Notes: generated by a model from the sequence alone, not told the origin. DNA of 64,000 bases from Codonopsis lanceolata (GCA_013146195.2 CM028381.1:95745255-95809254); one strand, 5' to 3'; positions 22,341 through 33,541 are shown, counted from the stretch's first letter. Translations and numbers: made by a program.

Positions 22341-22740
22341 AAAATTAAATGGAAAGTATACAATTATTTGTAAATTAAGTTTGTGTTTGAGCAAATATTT
22401 GAAAATCACTTCTTTTTATTGTACATTTTTTTCAAACATTTAATCGCTTCATCCAAATTTTTTTTCAAACGCTAAAGTTTATTTTCAAAAAACTATTCTT
22501 AAAATGCTCAATCGACTCCTTCCACAGCTTCAACCAACATTTGTTATGGTAACTAAACGAGGATTCACATGTCCGGCCAGATCGTCGGTCAAGGGGGCAG
22601 TTTCCCAAAAGATAAACGATTTTTCTGATTCCTTAAGTACGATACCGAAATGGGTATGCTTGATGATTTTTTCAGTAGAGATAACGACGGAGGATGAGGA
22701 GAAAGAAGAAAGCGTGGTTATGAAGGTCCGGTTCACTATA

Positions 22741-22945
22741 ATTTTGCAGCGTAATATATCAATTTTGTAGCGCGATGCATCCATTAGGTGCTTGATTTGG
22801 TGCAGCGCGATACATAAATTGGATTAGATAATTTAAATTAATTGATTATGGTGCATAAAATTGGCGCAACCGTACGATGCAAAATTGGTTTACGTAATTT
22901 AAATTGATGCATTGCAGTGCAAAAACTGATGCAACGCGATGCACT
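22741..22945. repeat. Degenerate GCGATGCA-word cluster 2
   Basis: Words such as GCGCGATGCATCC, GTGCAGCGCGATACATAAATTGGATTAG (given in part), GGTGCATAAAATTGG and GCAACGCGATGCA repeat over about 200 bp. It resembles the cluster at 11868-12258 and lies upstream of PRK. Confidence 0.6.
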
Positions 22946-23975
22946 GAGTGAGTGATCCGTTAGCATGTTTTCGATTCATTAAGGTTTTTTAAAAAATATG
23001 ATGAATTATAGCATTATAAACTTTGAAAAAGGCATCGGCCCGAATTTACCATTTTTTTTCCAGGGGTATAACCAATTGCTCAATTCTAAAGTCACGAGAG
23101 TTTAATCAGCTTTAGGTGGTACTAGATTTCGTATTCGTGTCTATGGTAAGGTATCAATATGCAGATGATCAATGTATGAAGTGAGTATGATGCGAATAGA
23201 TTAATATATGCTTGAGATTTAATTGACTGTAAAATTTTGTAACTCATCCAAAAAGAGTATAATTAAACATTAGCGTTCATGACCAACCCAACATTAATTG
23301 AAATAAACTTAAAAATGAAAATCTCATAAAATAAATTGAATAAGGCAGTGAATAACTATTTGAAATCGAAATCATAAAGAACTAATAAGGAAAGTTAGAT
23401 TTAAAAGGAAATCAATTAGTTATTAAATATAGGCTGCACTCATAAGATAATTTAAGTTAGTAAATCACTTAAAACCTTATTAAAAATCACAAAATAAATT
23501 GCAGAACTACAACAAATTTTAAATTAGAATCTAGCAGCATTAAATTGAAATCTCATAAAATTATAACAAAATGAATACAAACTAAATATTTTAAGAAAGT
23601 AAATATAAAATCATCTTAAAAATTACTAATAAAAGAAAAACTTCGGGACAAAAAGATCTCAATTTCGGTTTAAAAACCTAACGTAAATCAAGAGCTATAT
23701 GGTGATAAATCAAATTAGAGATAAACATGGAGATAGAAACTTCGATAATTAGATAAGATCAACAAAATTTGAAACCTAAAATAGCTAAGGAGAGATCCCA
23801 ATAAGGAGTGATTGGTTATGTTTGGTAAAAATAAATCCTGACTAGTAGTTAACTACCGACCGAAATTATAATATAGATTTATTGTTAGTAGCTTATTGAG
23901 GCTGTTGATCACAAAATTTAAACCCAAAACAAAAGTGCGGTAAGTTAACCGATCAACCAATCAAGGGGTTTGCAA
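22946..23975. other. AT-rich intergenic DNA
   Basis: Strongly A/T-biased sequence with no ORF longer than about 60 codons, no recognised repeat ends and no RNA gene seen. Confidence 0.6.
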
Positions 23976-25155
23976 TCTATATATATATAAAAATTGGTAG
24001 TCTAAAAAGATTCGCCAAAATGCACTTGCTAAAAATGAAAAGTCATTTTTGAGTATTTATTATATAGTAGTTAGCATGCATTGAGAACAAAAATCTGATT
24101 AATTGATTACACAACTCTCAAGATGTATTGAAAATGTGTAAATATCTACATGTGGTAGAAAATATCAAATTTCTATGTAGTAGTATTTAATAGGAGTAGT
24201 CACACATTAAAAATATGTAAATACAAATTTCTTTTGGTGCATACTTAATTTACTGATTAATTAAAATGAGCAAATAATATTATAATAAGAACAAATGTGC
24301 TATAAAAATTATGTTCATTGAATACATGTGATTACAAAATAAAATATAACTACAATTAATTATAAAAAAAGTTTGCTATGTAAATCTTCATATATGATTT
24401 GTTTGTATTTGAAACTTTTTTGTCTCTTTCATCGTATCCGAAATTATAATATCAAAACAAAATTTATTTTTACAAATAACCACAATTAATTATAACTTAT
24501 TGGTAAACCATTTGAATGTATATGATTAAATCATAATGGTCGATAACAACCACAAGTTATAAATATTTAATAAATCTATATGTTATATAGAGAATAGTAT
24601 ATATCTGAATTACTATTTATACTACTTAAGATCCTAAATTTTAATAACAAAAAATATCAATTATTAAACTCTAGAAAATTATAAACGAGAAAATGACTTA
24701 AACAATTATAAAAATAATGAATTAAATGATATCAATTATACGCTGGCGATTGGGTGGGTTGGGTCGAAACGGATCGTGTCCCATTATAATCTAAAATAAA
24801 AGCAGTCGAATGAGTAGCAGACCGGTTTAAACCATATTTTCCGCCAAGAAACCTACACTTACACAGTAAAAATATGGGTAGCAGGCCCGACCCGATATTT
24901 TTTTGGGTTGAAATGGATAACCTGTTTCGACCGAAAAAAATAGGTCGGGTTAAGCCAAGTAATTTTCTAGCAGGGCTGGGTGGGTTAACGGGTTTTAGGT
25001 TTTAATTATCAGACAAATTATACCGATATAATTTGTTTCTTTCATCGTGTTTTTTATTTATTTTTAAATTTTATTTATAATCTTCATTTTATTTGAGTAT
25101 AATTTAATTAAAATAGATATATGCACGTGCGTTTAACGCACGGGTGTAAAACTAG
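23976..25155 (+). mobile_element. Non-autonomous Helitron, complete ends
   Basis: The 5' end is TCTATATATATATA. The 3' end is CTAG, preceded by a hairpin GTGCGT-TTA-ACGCAC about ten bases earlier. The insertion lies between A (23975) and T (25156), the usual Helitron target, with no duplication. The 1180-bp interior has no RepHel coding sequence, so it must have used another element. A hAT-like GGGTTGGGTCG-rich insert lies at about 24740-25010. A close relative of its 3' end occurs at 35371-35400 on the minus strand. Confidence 0.85.
24745..25005. mobile_element. hAT-like GGGTTGGG-word fragment inside the Helitron
   Basis: The segment opens with GATTGGGTGGGTTGGGTCGA and closes with GGGCTGGGTGGGTTAACGGG; the interior repeats GGCCCGACCCG and GTTTCGACC words as in the other hAT-like pieces of this window. 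Exact ends and duplication were not found. Confidence 0.4.
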
Positions 25156-26233
25156 TTGAAAACAATGATCAATGATTATAACAATTCAAAAATCAATTAC
25201 TCACCTCCATTTGTAAATGAATAGCTCTTATTAAGTTTATACAGATCTTAAGAAAGTAGTCGACCCCACTTAATATTTTTTTTAATACACCCAGAGTATC
25301 CTAAAATGATATTATACTCCCTTCATTTCGGATAAAGAGTCTCCGTTTGAAAGTTAAACATTTTAAGAAAATAACACTTTTAGTAGTTCATCGTGTTGGG
25401 TAGATTTGAATATCTGGGTAGATTCCAAAACACGAAAATTAATTCGTTATCTTTTAAAAGATGTTTTCGGCCTACAGTTATGAAACTGCAAATTACAAGG
25501 GCCTTTACAGAAAAATCTCACTCAAGATATAATGAATTGTGTTTGACTCGAAATGTAAGATTTCAAATCAAACTTGAAAGCACTCTTTATTTATGGAAGT
25601 CTGATGATGCTCGAATTATAATTTTTGTTAAGTGTCTTCAAACACTTTATATACTGGAGTAGGGATTCTTTGGAAAGGCTGTTTGCCTATTCGAAGAGGC
25701 ATTAGCTACTCGAGGGGTCTTAAATTTCAACTGCTCGAACCCCGCGACCTAACCGGGTAAGTCGATTCCCGTTTCGTCGTGCAACATACTGCATTTCGTA
25801 AACAATTATGTTTTAACACAATAACAAATAAAATTTTTTATTATATATATATATATTTAAATAAATTTGAAATTATATAACAATTAGTAATAAAATAACA
25901 TTTTTATGTCTTAATTTTTAAAAATTGACTCTTTAAGTGAAACATCCCAAAATAGAATAGTAGATTCTTTGCCGAAGAGAGTAAATCACTAGGTCTCACT
26001 TATTATATCTCACTATTAATAAGGATATTTTAGACAATTTGCCTAATAAAATTTTCTGATAATAAAAATGTAGCACTTATTTTTGAAACGTTCGAAAATA
26101 GAATAAGAGACATTTATTTTATAATGAGAAGTGTTAATAAGAGTTTGTTAATTGAATTTGCTTTTACTCATAAAATCTAAATTGGTTTCTCAAAAATAAT
26201 AATAATCATAGAGTATGATGATAGTTTGAAGGA
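25156..26233. other. AT-rich intergenic DNA with a possible degraded MITE
   Basis: TACTCCCTTCATTTCGGATA (about 25316) resembles the ACTCCCTCCGT end of Mariner-type MITEs. A loosely matching inverted copy (TTCTTTGCCGAAGAGAGTA) lies near 25965. No gene was recognised; a short segment around 25730-25760 has tRNA-like TCGAACCCCGC but no second promoter box. Confidence 0.35.
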
Positions 26234-26434
26234 CAAAATACGAATTTACCCCCAAGGTTTTCACCAAATCCATAGTGGTACCCAACCTACGTTCAGTGTT
26301 AAACTCATACTTGGTTTCGCCGATCGTTTCATTTTGCACCCTAAGCTAGACATCCGTTTGATTTAAAATGTTAAATAGCTCGTGCAACAACACGTTGGGT
26401 AAAAAAGACATTTACATTATGTGGCTCACAAAAC

Positions 26435-27165
26435 ACATAATTTCCATGAATCAATCACAATTCCAAGTACAGTGATGGCAGATGGTTCATCATCATCCCC
26501 AAAACAATCCAATCCGCCATGGAACCAATCACTCAGCAATATAACCCAACACCGAACTCGAATTCCAACCCGACCCACCCTGCGATGCCCTCTCTGTCAA
26601 ACCTATTCTCGGTTAAATAATACTCCCCCCATCCCTAAATTATTGTCCTAGTTGACCCGGCGCACAGATTAAGAAAAAACAATTGACTTGATTATTTATA
26701 TTGGTTTAATGTGTAGTTTCCTTTAAAGCCCATGTGTATGTGACCCATAATTAAAGTAGGGTGAAAAAGTAAGGGTAAAGTGGTAAAAGTGATGTTCTAA
26801 AAAGGTAAGTTTCAAAGTAGACAATTATTTTGGGACGGACGAAAAAAGAAAGGAGGACGATAATTTAGGGACGGATGGAGTATACAACAACAGTAGCAAC
26901 AACAATATAATTTAACGGTCGCTGGTAATGCTGCTATGCGCTAGTAAGGCGCTGGTGAGATGTACGACCAGATAAGTTTTGGTGGCAGTCAGTTGTTATA
27001 GCAGCAACAGCAACAACAACAACGGTGTTGTCGTTAGAGGCGGAGAGGAGGTTGCGGGGGGAAAGAAGAGAGGGTCGAAGAAGTGTGGAAGTAAAGGGTC
27101 GACGAGCTGCGACAGCTACTGATTTGATTGAGGTGAGGTGGATGGGAGGGGAAGGATAAAAGAGT
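26435..27165 (+). pseudogene. Gene-like fragment inside the long-TIR element
   Basis: ATGGCAGATGGTTCATCATC opens a Ser/Pro-rich reading that continues in a shifted frame as MEPITQQYNPTPNSNSNP and then, past the MITE, into CAA/CAG glutamine codons (about 26883-27023). The interior is GC-richer than its surroundings and resembles the low-complexity N-terminus of a plant regulatory protein. Frameshifts and stops break it. I could not name the parent gene; capture by the flanking element is inference. Confidence 0.35.
26623..26880. mobile_element. Stowaway-like MITE (TA target)
   Basis: Ends CTCCCCCCATCCCTAAATTA and, inverted, CTCCATCCGTCCCTAAATTA, flanked by TA on both sides (26621-26622, 26881-26882). 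Length 258 bp, no ORF. It belongs to the widespread ACTCCCTCCGTCCC class of Mariner-type MITEs. Confidence 0.85.
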
Positions 27166-27879
27166 TGGGGTTAATTCCTTGATTGGTTTTGGATTTTGAG
27201 CTTGAATCCCCGTATGGATCGTATTAATTCATTCTTTCCGAGTCGATCTCCATATATACCGGGTAAATGAAGATTTTTCACCCACAACAACCCATGGACA
27301 TGTCCTTTCTCAAACACTTGAAGATTAAATGACATTTTTGCCCTTGCACGTGCAAGATAGTCGCCTGGCTTAGGGTGCAAAATGAGGCAATTGGCAACGT
27401 CTGGTATGAGTTTGACACAAAACGTAGATATTGGGTGGAAACCTTGGGAGAAATTTGTATTTTGGCTTCCCAAAAATTATTGAGGGGTCGTTCTATTTGT
27501 TGAAACTGATAAAAGTTTATGAATAATGGCATAGCCTTTCCATTAATATTGTGAACATATTTATAGGAGTACAATACTTGCTACACAAGTTTAACCTAGA
27601 GAGTCTAAATACAAGAGGGATTAGGAAACCTAAATACAAGAGGAACTAGGAAACCTAAATACAAGTAAATTAGGAAAGTAAATCTAAAGATAATTATAAT
27701 ATATTACACATATATTATATTTACTAATACAATAAATATAATATATATTAAATATATTATATTCTCTTATATGCTCCCGCAAGATGGATCACCGTTAGGA
27801 GAGACAAATCTTGAGAAGAATATGACGAGAGTTGAAAATGAGAGGGTGATCGGCGGGTGAGGGAGGGTCGGCCGGGTCT

Positions 27880-29090
27880 TCCGAGGAAGACAAGTTGTTG
27901 AGTGAGGGTCTTGGCGGTGAGAGTCTGGTTTCTTTGAAGACATGGTTTGCTCGAGGAGCGAGTGGTGGAGGAGAGTCGTCGGCGAGGCTAGGTTGGCCAG
28001 GAGTCCCGAGTTGCTCGAGGAGCGGGCTGGTTGAAGGTCTCGGCGAGTTGGTGAGAGCCGGTGTCTTGAGGAGACATGGTTTGCTCGATGAGCGGCAGGT
28101 GAGGAGAACAGTGGGAGGCCGGGGTTGCCGAAGAGTCGTGAGTTGCTCGAGAAGCGAGTTATTGAGTGAGGACTTGACTAGTGGTGAGAAGCCGGGTTTG
28201 CCTTAGAGAGTCAGTGAGTTGCTCGAGAAAGCTGGTTGAGAGTCTTCGGCTAGTTGGTGAGAGCCCGGTGTGCCGAGGAGACATGGTTTGCTCGATGAAG
28301 CGCGGGTGAGGGAGAAGTGGTGAGGCCGGGGTTGCCTTAGAAGAGTCAGTGAGTTGCTCGAGAGCCGTTGAGTGAGGACTTCGGCTAGGCTGAGTGAGAA
28401 CCAGGGTTCTTAGAGAGTCAGTGAGTTGCTCGAAGCTGGTTGAGGAGTCTTTGGTGAGAGCCTGGTTCAAGAGTCGTGAGTTGCTTTCGCGGGCGAGGCG
28501 TTGTTGAGATCGGAGCTGGTGATGAAAGCCGGGTTCTTTGAAGAGTCAGTGAGTTGCTCGAGGCTGAGGGAGGGCTGGTGATGAAAGCCGGGTTCTTGTC
28601 AAGAGTCAGTGAGTTGCTCGAGCCGCTGAGAGACCGCAGCTACGGTGCGAGCCGGGTTCTTGAAGTCGTGAGTTGCTCGAGGCGGCATTTGAGGGAGCTA
28701 CTGACAGTGAGCAGCCGGGTTCTTGAAGAGTCAAGTGAGTTGCTCGAGGCGTATTTGTTTAAGAAGTGTCGTCGGCCGTGGAAGGCCTGGGTTGCCGAGG
28801 AGTCTGAGTTGCTCGAGGCGGCTGAGGAGGGAGCCTGGTGAGCCGGGTTTCTTGAAGAGTCCGTGAGTGCTCGAGGCTGTTTGAGGGAGTGTCGCTCGGC
28901 CGTGGAAAGGTTGGCCGGGAGTCTGAGTTGCTCGAGGCGAGCTAGTGGAGGAGAGGCGGTGGCAAGATTGCCTTCCAGAAGAGGGCAAGCCGGGTTTGCC
29001 AGGATGCCGGAGTACAGGCGGGTTGAGGAGGTCGGCGACGATCCTGGCCGGTTTGCCGAGGAATCCCCAGGGGGTGCTCGATTAGTGTGA
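27880..29090 (-). repeat. GC-rich minisatellite inside element F (60-72-bp unit)
   Basis: About 16 units carry the core GTGAGTTGCTCGAG followed by a variable G/C-rich stretch and GCCGGGTT-CTTGAAGAGTC. Spacing of the core is about 60-72 bp. On the minus strand the core translates as LEQLTDS in several units, but the frame is not kept through the array, so coding use is not supported. Confidence 0.85.
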
Positions 29091-29159
29091 AGAGGGTTTT
29101 GCAATGATGTGCCAAGGTGTAGGAGGGCGTGAGGTATGGTGGGATGAAGGTTTATGGTT

Positions 29160-29700
29160 GTGGAAGTTTGGTTGAGGGTGGGCGAGGAAGATCCTCGGCG
29201 AGCTCGTTAAACTTGGTTGGCGAGGTGTAGGAAGATTATGGAGGCGCGAAGGTTTGGTTGAGGGTGGTGAGGAAGGTCCTCGGCGAGCTCGTCGAGCGTG
29301 GTTGGCAGAGGTGTCCTTGTTTTGCTCGGGAGGGGGGGGGCCTTGGCGTGAGGTGGCGAGCTCGTCGAGCTTGGTTGGCCAAGGTATCCTTTTATTCACA
29401 GGAGGGGGGCACTTGGCGTTACGGGGGTGATGGGTGCCAGATCTGAGCTTTGGGTTGGGAGGTCAGATCTGGGTTGGCACCGGCGTTGGTGGGAGGAAGG
29501 TATAAGGAGGCAGAAGGTTGGTGGTTTAGGGTTAGGAGGTTGCCAAGATAAGGAAGGGGCGGCGTTGGCAACAACGTTGGTGGCGGAGTTTATAAAGGCG
29601 GAAGGTTGTTAATGGAGGCGGTGAGGAAGGACCAGGCGAGCTTGTCAAAGCTTGGTTGGCCAAGGTGTCCTTTGTTGCTCAAAGGAGAGAGGGGGTGGAA
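29160..29700 (-). repeat. Second repeat set inside element F
   Basis: Four imperfect copies of a roughly 70-100-bp unit contain GAGGAAGGTCCTCGGCGAG, CTCGTCGAGC-TTGGTTGG and GGTGTCCTT-TTGCTC. They lie between the first array and the leader region next to the 5' LTR (copies near 29185, 29270, 29345 and 29620). Confidence 0.7.
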
Positions 29701-29829
29701 GGAAGCTTGGCCGTATATAGCCGCCAGATCTGAGCGTCTGGTTTGGTTGGCGGCGGCGATGGGAGGAAGTGTTAGGGTTGAGGAATTGTTGGGTTGGCGG
29801 AAGATGGTGGTTGTAGGTTTTAACAGCGA

Positions 29830-29842
29830 GGCTCTGATACCA
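29830..29842 (-). other. Primer-binding site of element F
   Basis: Minus-strand TGGTATCAGAGCC complements the 3' end of initiator methionine tRNA, the standard Copia primer, and directly abuts the 5' LTR end (CAACA). Confidence 0.9.
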
Positions 29843-30730
29843 TGTTGAAACTGATAAAAGTTTAGGAATAATGGCATAGTCTTTCCATTGATATTGTGAA
29901 CATATTTATAGGAGTACAATACTTGCTACACAAGTTTAACCTAGAGAGTCTAAATACAAGAGGGATTAGGAAACCTAAATACAAGAGGGATTAGGAAACC
30001 TAAATACAAGAGGAACTAGGAAACCTAAATACAAGTAAATTAGGAAAGTAAATCTAAAGATAATTATAATATATTACACATATATTATATTTACTAATAC
30101 TATAAATATAATATATATTAAATATATTATATTCTCTTATGATTAGAAAACCTAAATACAAGAGGAACTAGGAAACCTAAATACAAGTAAATTAGGAAAG
30201 TAAATCTAAAGATAATTATAATATATTACACATATATTATATTTACTAATACTATAAATATAATATATATTAAATATATTATATTCTCTTATACTATTCA
30301 GCCCCCCTTTTCCTCCAAGTTAACCCTTATTTTTCTTTTTTTTAATGATAAAGATACCCTCAATTATAAAAACCTTTATACCCTTCTACCCGATATATAT
30401 TATATATATATACCCCATTTCTCTTTTCATAAACCTAAAAACCTATAACAATATCCCCACTTTAAACAAATATACTCCCTATTCCCAACTCTTCTTCCAA
30501 ACAAACAAGTATAACTCATTTCTTCTCAACTACCTTCTTCTTCATCTCTTCATCTTCTCCATTGTTGAGCATATTTTTCTTCTTCCAACAAATATACCAT
30601 CTTATACCAAGATATGTTCTCCTTCATCTTCCCCTTCTTTTTTTAAAAAAACCTTTTCAAAAACCTCTAAATCTTAAAAAACCTATGGATTCAACTCTTG
30701 AAAAAATAGTTTTTCGTCGTGAATTTTTCG

Positions 30731-30905
30731 GACCTGGATGACTGAAAAGTTGGACTTGTTCAGACCTATGGGGCCGAAATTCATCTTGTTGTTCGGCTCC
30801 CTCCAACCGAAAATAGTACTTGTTTTTGGTTGGAGGGGACCGAACAACAAGATGAATTTCGGCCCCATAGGTCCGAACAAGTCCAATTTTTAAGTCATCC
30901 AGGTC
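30731..30905. repeat. Long foldback hairpin (arms about 83 bp)
   Basis: Left arm 30731-30813 and right arm 30824-30905 are reverse complements with about six mismatches, around a loop of about ten bases. The arm contains GGACTTGTTCRGACCTATGG and ATTCATCTTGTTGTTCGG. T-rich and A-rich flanks extend the pairing slightly. Frames on either strand are mirror by-products of the fold. It could be a foldback MITE or a young miRNA-type precursor. Confidence 0.85.
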
Positions 30906-32100
30906 AAAAAAATGCTTTTCGAAAATTGCCCAAAAAGTCCTCATTTTTACAAAATTATGGTTCTAAAACAACCCACAACCAAATAAAACAAATTATCGTA
31001 ATTGATATATCAACCATAAACACATACATTGGCCATTGCAACAAAACACAACTTAAAAATTTTTTTAAAAATTGTACATACCTTTCACCATTTTGCTAAA
31101 TCGATAGGAAGGAGATGAGGTTGATGAAGTTAATCTCTTCTCCTCTTCAATCCTTCTTCAACAAGATGAGTTTGACTGAGTTGGTTCTTAGAATGTCTGT
31201 ATTATTTTTTTCAGCCTGCCTGCGTGTGTGTGCGTGAGTGGGGGGAAGGGGGAAGGGTCACGGTTTTTTGTGGAGGTATAGAGGGAGGTTAGTGTATATA
31301 GGGTGGGTTAGGGAGGAGGTTTGTGTAAGAAGTTGTTGAAAAAAATTAAAATGGCAAAATGAGTAATCGGTGGGGGTCAACAAATAAGTTTCAAGTTTTT
31401 TAAATTTGAATTGGAGGTACACTTAGAAAAGGGTTAACTGATAGAAAATGGAGGTCGGAATAGCACGTCTCATTGTTGAGATATCAGATAAGCTTGGGTA
31501 TCACACTCACGGATCATAGCCATCCAATCTAGAGAACCACACTAGTCATCTGAAACCCTAAAAATAGTGTAATTAAGCTAAGAAACATGGAAACCTACTC
31601 CTTGCTTCACTGCCAACTTCTTACCTTTATTTATTTTTCCATCCAAAATAATTCGTTTACTACTAATACTATTAATTGGGTAGCAAAATAATAGGTTACA
31701 AAACCAATTTTCATAGCAGTCGACACCAAAAACCAATAGCTGAACTAGTTCAAAATCTAAGCATTGCAAGTTGCTACTGTTCTACTCACAGTAAGAAATT
31801 GACATTTTCGAACCCGTAAGATATATACTACGCCAAAGTTCAACCAAAGGAAGTTACGTTTGCAATGGCAGTACCAGTTATTGAAATAATCATACCACGA
31901 GAGTTTTGTCAGTATAATCTCCCATGAACTCCTTCAGCTTCATGGAGGAGAGAGAGAGAATCATTGGATGTAAAATGACAAGTTAACCAAGCTTTAGCAT
32001 AAACTCTCGGGTTTCGTGACACCCATTTTTATGATAGAGTTGTGAAAACGTATTATGGATCTTAATTCGTGAAACAAAACCTCATTTTCTCGTAGCATAT
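30906..32100. other. Intergenic DNA, no gene recognised
   Basis: AT-rich sequence with short frames only. No clear transposon ends or RNA genes. Only a short GA run near 31950 stands out. Confidence 0.5.
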
Positions 32101-33134
32101 TGTTGGAAAATGGTTGAAAATATTGATGACGACCAATCTTTGACCAATAATAAATTTAAGTTCCATTTAGTAGAATTAAATACAAGTTGCAAATTAAGAA
32201 TCTACGTTTCGAGTAAATACAGATAATGTATTTATTTGCTCAAAACCAATTTCGGGTAAAATGAGAAATTAATGCAAAAAGTGAGCAACTTGAGTTTATA
32301 ATTAAAGAGGAAATGAGTATATGGAATGACATATCCCATATTGTGAAAATAAAATATAGAAGAACACTTTATTAATAGGTGCACTTTATAAGAATATAAT
32401 TATGCATTCCAAGATGCATCGTAGTGGTGTCACATGATCCGAGCTCACACATGCAGGTCGGGCGCTTTAGAGGTGTACTTCCCACGTGAGCTGTGGAGCA
32501 TTAAAGTTTTGACCAAGTCAACTAGACCAATGGGTCAGCTTGATGGTTCAACCCGATTTAGTGGCGTGATGGACTCGCGGTTCAGTCCGACAGGTACGGG
32601 TCAATCGGCCCAGCCCGCATGCTAATGGTTATGCCTGGTCAGGGTATGATCTAGCGAGCTATTGGCAGTTAGGGCGGTTAAAGCATGAGATCGATCCAGT
32701 GCTTCGCACACTAGTGCAACCGGCCGCCCACTTCTTGATCAGCCACCTCCCAAGGTTGTGACTCTTGGCAAATGACACCCTTTCCTCTTCATAAACTATA
32801 AATAGAACCCCCCCTTTCATCCATTTCATTCACTCCACTACAATATAAGTATTATTTGTAGTTTTCTCTATCTCATTCCCATACATAGAAAGTCTTGAGT
32901 ATCTAGATTAGTTCGTCAAAAACTTTTAATCGTTGGGCATCGATTATAAGTTAGAAAATCACTGTATCTTGAGGATTGTCATAGACCGTTAGCACAAGCA
33001 ATTTCATCTTGCGGAGAAAGAGTCTAACTCTTGTCTCGACTTATTACGTAATTTAGTTACATAATTAATTACAATATTATTTTCTTTATTTTATTTTAAT
33101 TGTCATTTTTCAGATTACACCAATATTTCCAACA
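32101..33134 (+). mobile_element. Putative solo LTR (Copia-like)
   Basis: It begins TGTTGGAAAATGG and ends ATATTTCCAACA, giving TG...CA termini with inverted TGTTGGAAA/TTTCCAACA. A TATA box CTATAAATAG lies at about 32805 with a CT-rich stretch just after it, as in an LTR promoter. No internal region or second LTR is present. A convincing 5-bp duplication was not found (CATAT and TAAAT flank it), perhaps because a 241-bp duplication involves its right end. Confidence 0.5.
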
Positions 33135-33541
33135 TAAATCTTATCAATATACGGTGAGTTAAATCAAAAAGATTCGTCTTACAAAAAATATACGTAAAAT
33201 AATCTTTCCTAATTTTTTATTTTTTATAACTTACATCTCACGTACCACAATGTAGTTTACTATTTCTCGTAATACACGATATAACCCATGAATAATATTA
33301 CATAATTAATTACAATATTATTTTCTTTATTTTATTTTAATTGTCATTTTTCAGATTACACCAATATTTCCAACATAAATCTTATCAATATACGGTGAGT
33401 TAAATCAAAAAGATTTGTTTTACAAAAAATATACGTAAAATAATCTTTCCTAATTTTTTATTTTTTATAACTTATATCTCACGTACCACAATGTAGTTTA
33501 CTATTTCTCGTAATACACGATATAACCCATGAATAATATGC
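33061..33541 (+). repeat. 241-bp tandem duplication (two copies)
   Basis: Copies start at 33061 and 33302 with ATAATTAATTACAATATTAT and remain nearly identical through CACGATATAACCCATGAATA. Only a few substitutions separate them (for example GATTCGTCTT versus GATTTGTTTT). The unit includes the last 74 bp of the putative LTR. Confidence 0.9.

Larger units (their letters stand above)
26234..27464. mobile_element. Long-TIR element (MULE-like) with a gene-like insert
   Basis: The left arm starts CAAAATACGAATTTACCCCC and the right arm, reverse complemented, CAAAATACAAATTTCTCCC. The two stay alignable for about 180 bp (26234-26417 with 27310-27464), including a shared CATTTTGCACCCTAAGC. Long TIRs suggest a Mutator-like or foldback element. 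No 9-bp duplication could be matched. The interior looks exon-like and has been hit by a MITE. Confidence 0.55.
27498..30293 (-). mobile_element. Non-autonomous Copia-type LTR element F with GC-rich repeat payload
   Basis: A perfect 5-bp duplication CTATT flanks it (27493-27497, 30294-30298). The 3' LTR is 27498-27771 (274 bp) and the 5' LTR 29843-30293 (451 bp, enlarged by an internal duplication of about 150 bp). Right after the 5' LTR, on the minus strand, is a perfect initiator-Met primer-binding site TGGTATCAGAGCC. A purine tract (CTTGCGGGAGCA) precedes the 3' LTR. No gag or pol frame exists; about 1.8 kb of the 2.07-kb interior is GC-rich tandem repeat. LTR ends and purine tract resemble those of Copia D at 35100-40857, a likely helper type. 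Confidence 0.9.

Noticed and set aside
25640..25800. A tRNA gene or SINE suggested by TCGAACCCCGCG
   Set aside because: Only one box-like string was found, with no matching A box at proper spacing and no cloverleaf I could draw.
27171..27473. Minus-strand frame of 100 codons
   Set aside because: It is formed by the right arm of the long-TIR element; the left arm gives a related but broken reading, as expected of a repeat.
28640..29104. Minus-strand frames rich in LEQLTDS and Ser/Pro
   Set aside because: They follow the GC-rich tandem repeat of element F. Frames shift between units, so no continuous protein is kept.
30657..31099. Overlapping frames on both strands around 30.8 kb
   Set aside because: They mirror each other because they lie on the two arms of a foldback; no conserved domain.
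33061..33541. Direct repeats as the two LTRs of a small element
   Set aside because: The copies abut with no internal region, primer site or purine tract; a tandem duplication explains them.
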